From: Hungatella sp. UBA7603
GTDB taxonomy: Bacteria; Bacillota; Clostridia; Lachnospirales; Lachnospiraceae
DNA length: 24,144 nucleotides
Direction of reading: 5' to 3'
Assembly (NCBI GenBank): GCA_002478865.1
Contig: DLJZ01000001.1
Span: forward strand, 22,347-46,490
The position numbers were made by a program, and so were the translations under genes. This document shows, piece by piece, positions 19,630 through 24,144 of this stretch. The notes beneath the pieces were generated by a model. That model worked only from the letters and a program-made list of their open reading frames with translations. It searched no databases and was not told the DNA's origin. Within the stretch, counting starts at the first letter, position 1. Each line of letters begins with the position of its first letter.

Positions 19630-21417
19630 ATGATTAAGGAAAGACTTGAGAAGCTCAGAAGCTTAATGGCTGAGCGCAATATGGATGCTTATATGATTCC
19701 TACCTCTGATTTTCATGAATCTGAATACGTAGGAAGTTATTTTAAATGCAGAGAGTTTATGACTGGTTTTACAGGCTCTGCAGGTACGGCAGTCATCACA
19801 ATGAATGAAGCTGGACTTTGGACGGATGGCAGATATTTTGTTCAGGCAACCAAACAGCTTGAAGGCAGCAGTATTACTCTGCGCAAGATGGGATATCCAG
19901 GAGTACCAACAATAGAAGAATATTTAGACCAGGTTCTTCCAGAAGGCGGTTGTCTTGGATTTGACGGGCGTGTGGTCAATGGTCAGAATGGACAGGAGCT
20001 AGAAGCCTTGTTAGGGGAAAAGAACATCACCCTTTCCAATGAAGAAGACCTTGTAAATTTAATATGGGAAGAGCGCCCAAGTCTTTCCACAGAACCTGTG
20101 TGGATTTTAAAAGAGTCTTATGCTGGATTAGCATCCTCAGAAAAAATCAAAGAACTGCGCAACAAGATGAAAAAGGAGAAAGCAACTGCTCATGTATTAA
20201 CAACTCTTGATGACATTGCCTGGCTTCTTAATATCAGAGGAAATGATATTGAGTGTACTCCTGTGGTTCTTGCTTACGCCCTGATTACCCTTGATGAGTT
20301 TTCTTTGTTCATTAATGATAAGGTGTTAAATGAAGAAGTTAAGGCTTACTTAAAAGAATTAGGAGTAAGCATATGTCCATATGATAGCATCTATGAAGCT
20401 GTCGGACAGTTAAAGGATCAAAAGATTCTTCTGGAAACAGGGAAAGTCAATTACTCCATCGTAAAGGGGTTTGCAGATTCAAACCGAATCATTGATAAGA
20501 TGAATCCAACGGTACTTTCCAAGGCTTTAAAAAATCCTGTTGAAGTAGAAAATATGAAATTAGCTCACATTAAGGACGGCGCTGCACTGGTTAAGTTTAT
20601 TTACTGGTTGAAACATAACGTTGGAAAAGAAAGAATTACTGAGGTAAGCGCTCAGAATTATTTGGATCAGCTTCGTTCGAAACAGGAAGGAAATCTGGGA
20701 TTAAGCTTTGATACCATTTCTGCCTATGGAGCAAATGCAGCAATGTGCCATTATAAAGCCGTTCCAGAAAATGATACTGTTATCGAGCCAAGAGGACTAT
20801 ATTTGGTGGATTCTGGCGGGCAGTATTATGAAGGAACCACAGACGTAACCAGAACCATAGCAGTAGGACCTCTTACAAATACAGAGCGGGAACATTTCAC
20901 ACTGACTGTTATGAGTATGCTGCGTCTTGGGGCTGTGAAGTTTTTATATGGTTGTCGTGGCCTGACTCTTGATTATGTGGCAAGAGAACCATTTTGGAGC
21001 CGTGGAATCAACTATGATCACGGAACTGGTCATGGAGTGGGTTATTTATTAAATGTCCATGAGCGTCCCAATGGAATTCGCTGGCGCATGGTCCCTGAGA
21101 GACAGGACAATGCGATTTTGGAAGAAGGCATGGTTACTTCTGATGAGCCTGGCGTATATATAGAAGGAAGTCATGGCGTCAGAACGGAAAATCTGATTGT
21201 TTGCAAAAAAGCGGAAGAAAATGAATACGGTCAGTTTATGGAGTTTGAGTTTTTAACAATGGCGCCCATTGATTTAGAGGCTCTTGATACTTCCATAATG
21301 ACAGAGGAAGATGTAAAACTTTTAAATAAGTATCATAAAGAAGTTTGTGAAAAATTATCTCCATATCTTTCAAAAGAAGAAGCTTTATGGCTGAAGGAAA
21401 ATACCAAGTCAGTTTAA
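19630..21417 (+). CDS. Three-domain aminopeptidase P (Xaa-Pro aminopeptidase)
   Basis: This encodes 595 residues, the long three-domain form like eukaryotic XPNPEP1. Two creatinase-like N-terminal domains (about 1-140 and 150-310) precede a pita-bread peptidase_M24 domain (about 315-535) and a C-terminal tail. The metal ligands are all present: Asp in YLVDSGGQYYEGTTDVTRT (about 394 and 405), His in GTGHGVGYLLNVHE (about 468), Glu in TSDEPGVYIE (about 504), and Glu in MEFEFLTMAP (about 538). The enzyme removes an N-terminal residue preceding proline in the cytoplasm, using Mn2+ as a rule. AAAAAGGAGAG lies before the ATG. No signal peptide is seen. Confidence 0.94.
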   Translation: MIKERLEKLRSLMAERNMDAYMIPTSDFHESEYVGSYFKCREFMTGFTGSAGTAVITMNEAGLWTDGRYFVQATKQLEGSSITLRKMGYPGVPTIEEYLDQVLPEGGCLGFDGRVVNGQNGQELEALLGEKNITLSNEEDLVNLIWEERPSLSTEPVWILKESYAGLASSEKIKELRNKMKKEKATAHVLTTLDDIAWLLNIRGNDIECTPVVLAYALITLDEFSLFINDKVLNEEVKAYLKELGVSICPYDSIYEAVGQLKDQKILLETGKVNYSIVKGFADSNRIIDKMNPTVLSKALKNPVEVENMKLAHIKDGAALVKFIYWLKHNVGKERITEVSAQNYLDQLRSKQEGNLGLSFDTISAYGANAAMCHYKAVPENDTVIEPRGLYLVDSGGQYYEGTTDVTRTIAVGPLTNTEREHFTLTVMSMLRLGAVKFLYGCRGLTLDYVAREPFWSRGINYDHGTGHGVGYLLNVHERPNGIRWRMVPERQDNAILEEGMVTSDEPGVYIEGSHGVRTENLIVCKKAEENEYGQFMEFEFLTMAPIDLEALDTSIMTEEDVKLLNKYHKEVCEKLSPYLSKEEALWLKENTKSV

Positions 21418-21421
21418 TTAT

Positions 21422-21464
21422 AAAGGGAAGCAGAACCATATTGTTTGTGGTTCTGCTTCCCTTT
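21422..21464. terminator. Bidirectional terminator between the aminopeptidase and XRE genes
   Basis: A 17-bp perfect stem, AAAGGGAAGCAGAACCA (21422-21438) with TGGTTCTGCTTCCCTTT (21448-21464), closes a 9-nt loop. It overlaps the stop codon of the convergent XRE gene. Confidence 0.9.
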
Positions 21465-21786
21465 ACTGGTCCTCCATTTTTGTAAGTCTTAGCAGGAGTG
21501 GAAAAATTGCTTCCAAATCTTCTGTGGTCAAATGCTTCATTAAGGACGCGGCCTCGTTGAATAAAGGTTGTTCCTTTTTTTCCGTATTAAAAAATTCTTT
21601 GGGAGATATCTCAAGATAATCGCAAATTTCAAAAAACTGATTCATAGAAGGCATTGACCGCCCGGAAGAGATTCCCTGAATATAGCTTTTGTTTTTTCCT
21701 AAATCAAGGCTCATCTGATACTCGGAGATATCTTTTTTCAGGCGGAGCTCTGTGATTCGATTCCTTACGAACTGCTCATTCAACAT
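21463..21786 (-). CDS. XRE-family transcriptional regulator
   Basis: The start is set at ATG 21786 (107 residues), directly after GAGGTGATT; an extension to 21825 has no ribosome site. Residues about 5-62 are a Cro/C1-type helix-turn-helix: FVRNRITELRLKKDISEYQM, then SLDLGKNKSYIQGISSGRS and FFEICDYLEISPKEFF. The C-terminal 40 residues, LTTEDLEAIFPLLLRLTKME, are helical and may dimerise. It is divergent from a diguanylate cyclase gene. A symmetric ATTACG/CGTAAT site frames its own -10 box, so autoregulation is likely, perhaps extending to the cyclase gene. Confidence 0.88.
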   Translation of the reverse strand: MLNEQFVRNRITELRLKKDISEYQMSLDLGKNKSYIQGISSGRSMPSMNQFFEICDYLEISPKEFFNTEKKEQPLFNEAASLMKHLTTEDLEAIFPLLLRLTKMEDQ

Positions 21787-21827
21787 AATCACCTCTTGGT
21801 TAATCATATAGGATAATCTATCCAAAC

Positions 21828-21894
21828 ATTACGTATTATATGCGTAATAATACCTAAAAAACAAGTTGCATATACGTTTAAAAAGCGTTATCAT
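21828..21894. promoter_or_regulatory. Divergent promoters with an inverted repeat
   Basis: Minus strand: TTGTTT (21864-21859), 18 bp, TATAAT (21840-21835) for the XRE gene. Plus strand: TTGCAT (21866-21871), 17 bp, TATCAT (21889-21894) for the cyclase. The inverted repeat ATTACG (21828-21833) with CGTAAT (21843-21848) brackets the minus-strand -10. Confidence 0.65.
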
Positions 21895-21957
21895 ATATGT
21901 TATACCAGTGGAAAAGATGCGGAATGATGGATTCCGGAAGGTACAGGGGGAAGTATC

Positions 21958-22857
21958 ATGGTAGGAAAATCGAGAAAGGAATTGGTGAATGGGAGCACTC
22001 AAAAAGAGTATGAATTCTTCCATTACAGTGAGGCGGATCATCTATATAGAAATATAATCCATTTTGCAGATACAGTTTTATTTGAATATACTTATCAGGA
22101 TGAACAGTTGTTTTTATCAGCCAATGCAAAAGGGCAGCTTAATATGTCTGCATTCAAAGAATTCTTTGATACATACAAGGATAATGCTCCCCAGTTTGGA
22201 GAGGTCTTGTCAATCGAGATCTGTCTTGGAAAGACCGGAGAACCATACCATTGGTGCTCATGCAAATTGAGTACAAAATGGGAGGAAGGAACAAATACAC
22301 CGGTGAGCCTGATTGGTAAATTACAAGACATCACGAGTCTGAAGAAAAGAGAGGAGCAGCTCTTATTTCAGTGCTTAAAGGATGGATTGACTGGAGTATA
22401 TAATAAAACTGCTTTTGAACTTCGGGTAGAGGAAAAGCTAAAGGGCGGTCGTATAGGCTGGCTATGCATGATTGATATTGACAATTTTAAGGTAATCAAC
22501 GACAGCTTTGGTCATCCAGCTGGAGATCGTATGCTAGAGCAAGTGGGAAGAATGCTATGTCATATATTCCCAGAGCCGGACTTGGTTGGAAGAGTCGGGG
22601 GAGATGAATTTGTGGTTTTTACCTCAACAGAAGATGTTGGTGAGAGAGCCAAAAGCCTTTTGGATATGGTGGAAAGCATTGTACCGGAGGATGAAGGGCG
22701 AATCTCAGCTAGCATAGGAATCGTATCAAGTTCTGGAAAAAAGAAAGAGAATTATCAGGAGCTTTTCTTCCGAGCTGATCGTGCGATGTACCGAGCAAAG
22801 GAATCTGGAAAGAACCAGATTGCATTTTACAATAATAGTTGGGCCGCGATATTATAA
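21958..22857 (+). CDS. PAS-like and GGDEF diguanylate cyclase
   Basis: This encodes 299 residues. Residues about 15-125 form a PAS-fold sensor: FADTVLFEYTYQDEQLFLSA, then EVLSIEICLGKTGEPYHWCS and VSLIGKLQDITSLKKREEQ, the usual PAS-to-GGDEF helix. The GGDEF domain (about 135-295) has DGLTGVYNKTAFE, the substrate-binding DIDNFKVINDSFGHPAGD, an intact active site GRVGGDEF (about 211-218) and the tail ADRAMYRAKESGKN. The allosteric I-site RxxD, expected five residues before GGDEF, is PEPD here, so product inhibition at that site is probably lost. It should make cyclic di-GMP in the cytoplasm. No membrane segment is present. GGGGGAAG precedes the ATG. Confidence 0.92.
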   Translation: MVGKSRKELVNGSTQKEYEFFHYSEADHLYRNIIHFADTVLFEYTYQDEQLFLSANAKGQLNMSAFKEFFDTYKDNAPQFGEVLSIEICLGKTGEPYHWCSCKLSTKWEEGTNTPVSLIGKLQDITSLKKREEQLLFQCLKDGLTGVYNKTAFELRVEEKLKGGRIGWLCMIDIDNFKVINDSFGHPAGDRMLEQVGRMLCHIFPEPDLVGRVGGDEFVVFTSTEDVGERAKSLLDMVESIVPEDEGRISASIGIVSSSGKKKENYQELFFRADRAMYRAKESGKNQIAFYNNSWAAIL

Positions 22858-22890
22858 AAAATACGTGATGTATCATATAGTTACGGGACA

Positions 22891-22918
22891 GGGGGTGCAG
22901 TAATCTGCCCCTTTTTTT
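22891..22918 (+). terminator. Terminator of the cyclase gene
   Basis: GGGG-bulge-GCAG (22891-22900) pairs with CTGCCCC (22905-22911), followed by seven T (22912-22918). Confidence 0.8.
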
Positions 22919-22937
22919 ACGCCTAAAATTACTGATT

Positions 22938-23510
22938 TTATGGCAGGTTAACTAATGTATAGTCAATGCTGATAGCTGGCAATATTTTGTCTAAGAGGTC
23001 TTTGGTTTTGAACTTCAAACTAGAAGTATTGATGCAGGGGTGGCAAGCAAAATATTCATGAGATAAAACCTCCTCATCAATGAGTAGGCGAACCTGCTTG
23101 TTCTTATCATTCATAAGACCGAGAATAGAAACAGAGCCAGGGGTAATATCCAGATATTTCTCCATAAATTCAGTATCGGCGAAGGACAATCGAGCAGACC
23201 CTATTTGCTTGGATAGTATAGCGGTACGGAACTTTTTGTTTCCTGGTAACAGGAGAAGATAAAAATTGGTTTTTTGAGCGTTACAAAGGAATAGGTTTTT
23301 ACACACTTGAATTTCCAAAATAGAATCAACCTCCTGACAGGCCTCAATGGTAGGAAGGGGAGAGTGGTCCAGTCGAACAAAGGGGATCTCCAGTTGATCT
23401 AACAAATCATAGGTGCGGATTTCTTTTGGGAGACGTCCAACTGGATTGATAGGTCTTCCTTTATATATAGTTTTATCCAGATAAAAAGAGTCATTTTCAC
23501 GGTCCATCAT
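22938..23510 (-). CDS. Prolyl-tRNA deacylase, YbaK/ProX (PrdX-like)
   Basis: This encodes 190 residues, with AGGAAA before a double ATG (23510/23507). The YbaK/ProX editing fold is evident: YDLLDQLEIPFVRLDHSPLP (about 33-52), the CKNLFLCNAQKTNFYLLLLP strand pair with the key Lys (about 85-105), GSARLSFADTEFMEKYLDIT, PGSVSILGLMND, and the closing strand with HEYFACHPCINTSSLKFKT. It should hydrolyse misacylated Ala-tRNA(Pro) or a related species in trans. PrdX-type proteins in Clostridia often sit in proline reductase clusters, but no prd genes are seen here, so a stand-alone editing role is more likely. Confidence 0.9.
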   Translation of the reverse strand: MMDRENDSFYLDKTIYKGRPINPVGRLPKEIRTYDLLDQLEIPFVRLDHSPLPTIEACQEVDSILEIQVCKNLFLCNAQKTNFYLLLLPGNKKFRTAILSKQIGSARLSFADTEFMEKYLDITPGSVSILGLMNDKNKQVRLLIDEEVLSHEYFACHPCINTSSLKFKTKDLLDKILPAISIDYTLVNLP

Positions 23511-23616
23511 TATATTTCCTTTGTGTTTTTTAGATAATTATATCCTTGTTGAATGAAAATGCAAGCCTTTTTAAGAGGTAATAAGGATTTTAATGGTTTT
23601 ATGGGGAATAATGTAT

Positions 23617-23695
23617 TATAATAGAAGCAAATATCGAAAACAATGATAGCCCGGCGTAAAGTCAGATGCAGATTCCTTAACTGATAAGCCGGGGT
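23617..23695 (+). promoter_or_regulatory. Promoter -10 and leader hairpin of the repeat-protein gene
   Basis: TATAAT (23617-23622) has only a weak -35 (TGGTTT at 23594-23599, 17-bp spacer). The resulting leader of about 105 nt contains CCCGGC (23650-23655) pairing with GCCGGG (23688-23693), with an inner GTCAG/CTGAT helix (23661-23685). It does not match a riboswitch class I know. Confidence 0.45.
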
Positions 23696-23733
23696 TTGTT
23701 ATGTTTGATGTTAAAAAAAAGGTGGATAAATGA

Positions 23734-24144
23734 ATGGCAGATAACAGGTATAATAAAGACAAATTTCGTGGTGATGCAATGATAAAAGGTGAGAAAAAAG
23801 GTGAAAGGACGAGGGAAAAGACCGGCCAGAGATCGGGAGAAAAGGCCTGGTCTAAAGCTGGCGAGCAGACTGGAAAGAAGTATGGCGAGAAAACCTGGCA
23901 GAAATCCGGGGAAAAGACCGGACAGAAGTACGGAGAGAAAACTTGGCAGAAAGCTGATGACAAGACTGAGCGCAGATCGGGAGAAAAGACCTGGTCTAAA
24001 GCTGGTGAGCAGACTGGAAAGAAGTTTGGAGAGAAAACCTGGCAGAAATCCGGGGAAAAGGCTGGACAGAAGTACGGAGAGAAAAACTGGTCTAAATCAG
24101 GCGATCAGACCGGACAGAAGTATGGAGAGAAAAACTGGTCTAAA
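23734..24144 (+). CDS. Lysine-rich 16-residue tandem-repeat protein (3' partial)
   Basis: The frame starts at ATG 23734 after AAAGGTGG and stays open to the window edge (137 codons seen). After a 25-residue lead (MADNRYNKDKFRGDAMIKGE and KKGER) come seven exact-length 16-residue units with the pattern xGE(K/Q)TGxK(Y/F)GEK(T/N)W(Q/S)K. The product is very basic and hydrophilic, with one Trp and usually one Tyr or Phe per unit, no cysteine, and no signal peptide. The start is supported by the ribosome site and by the frame staying open through the repeats. I do not recognise a family. A spore-, nucleic-acid- or desiccation-associated structural role is conceivable but unproven; the end of the gene is needed. 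Confidence 0.8.
   Translation, partial: MADNRYNKDKFRGDAMIKGEKKGERTREKTGQRSGEKAWSKAGEQTGKKYGEKTWQKSGEKTGQKYGEKTWQKADDKTERRSGEKTWSKAGEQTGKKFGEKTWQKSGEKAGQKYGEKNWSKSGDQTGQKYGEKNWSK
23809..24144 (+). repeat. Seven 48-bp coding repeats with a 144-bp higher-order period
   Basis: Units start at 23809, 23857, 23905, 23953, 24001, 24049 and 24097. Unit 2 (AGEQTGKKYGEKTWQK) and unit 5 (AGEQTGKKFGEKTWQK) differ by one residue; units 3 and 6, and 1 and 4, are also each other's closest partners. This indicates duplication of a three-unit, 144-bp block. The array continues past the window. Confidence 0.95.

Noticed and set aside
23640..23700. Known riboswitch before the repeat-protein gene
   Set aside because: The CCCGGC/GCCGGG hairpin does not show the conserved bases of any class I can recall, so it is listed only as a leader hairpin.
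23616..23963. Minus-strand frame opposite the 16-residue repeat gene
   Set aside because: It is an antisense shadow of the repeats, with no ribosome site and a low-complexity product.

Overview
The window looks like chromosome of a low-GC, endospore-forming Clostridia, most probably Lachnospiraceae (Lacrimispora/Lachnoclostridium-like). This is inferred from the cotJ spore-coat operon, Asn/Cys-rich coat-like small proteins, uronate/mannose sugar genes of clostridial type, strong AGGAGG/GAGGTG ribosome sites and sigma-A promoters. No database search was possible, so family names rest on recognised motifs.

Layout. 1-1423: the 3' part of a cotJA gene with tandem 36-bp repeats, then cotJB and cotJC, translationally coupled by TAATG overlaps and closed by a strong terminator. 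1430-5280: a patchwork of small genes and debris: a frameshifted small ORF beside a possible recombinase remnant, a HAD phosphatase, a DUF3298 protein, a 52-aa ORF, a decayed 59-bp copy of cotJC, two adjacent perfect stem-loops, a zinc-ribbon membrane protein, a beheaded ORF and a DUF4352 lipoprotein. 5556-8097: an FtsA-like ATPase with duplicated C-terminal domains and a Cys/Asn-rich coat-like protein. 8133-8222: an unexplained cluster of alternative hairpins.

8283-12810: carbohydrate genes. A promoter with two tandem GntR-type operators drives a gluconate 5-dehydrogenase/KduD-type SDR. A FadR-type GntR regulator coupled to a discoidin-like cytoplasmic protein follows, then a mannose-6-phosphate isomerase and ROK fructokinase pair. 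The first group probably handles uronate or ketogluconate breakdown, and the second feeds mannose and fructose into fructose-6-phosphate. 12909-14213: small secreted, hydrophilic and hypothetical proteins around a structured, apparently non-coding stretch (13716-13904). 14541-15300: a DUF7662-like small protein and a P-loop kinase with an apparent in-frame internal deletion.

15310-24144: a CtpE-like P-type ATPase (-), two single tRNA genes (Val-GAC, Pro-GGG; -), each with its own promoter and terminator, a Cof-type HAD phosphatase with a three-domain aminopeptidase P, a divergent XRE regulator / diguanylate cyclase pair, a PrdX/ProX-like prolyl-tRNA deacylase (-), and the start of a striking lysine-rich protein of 16-residue tandem repeats that runs off the window end. 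No CRISPR array, complete insertion sequence, prophage or rRNA is visible.
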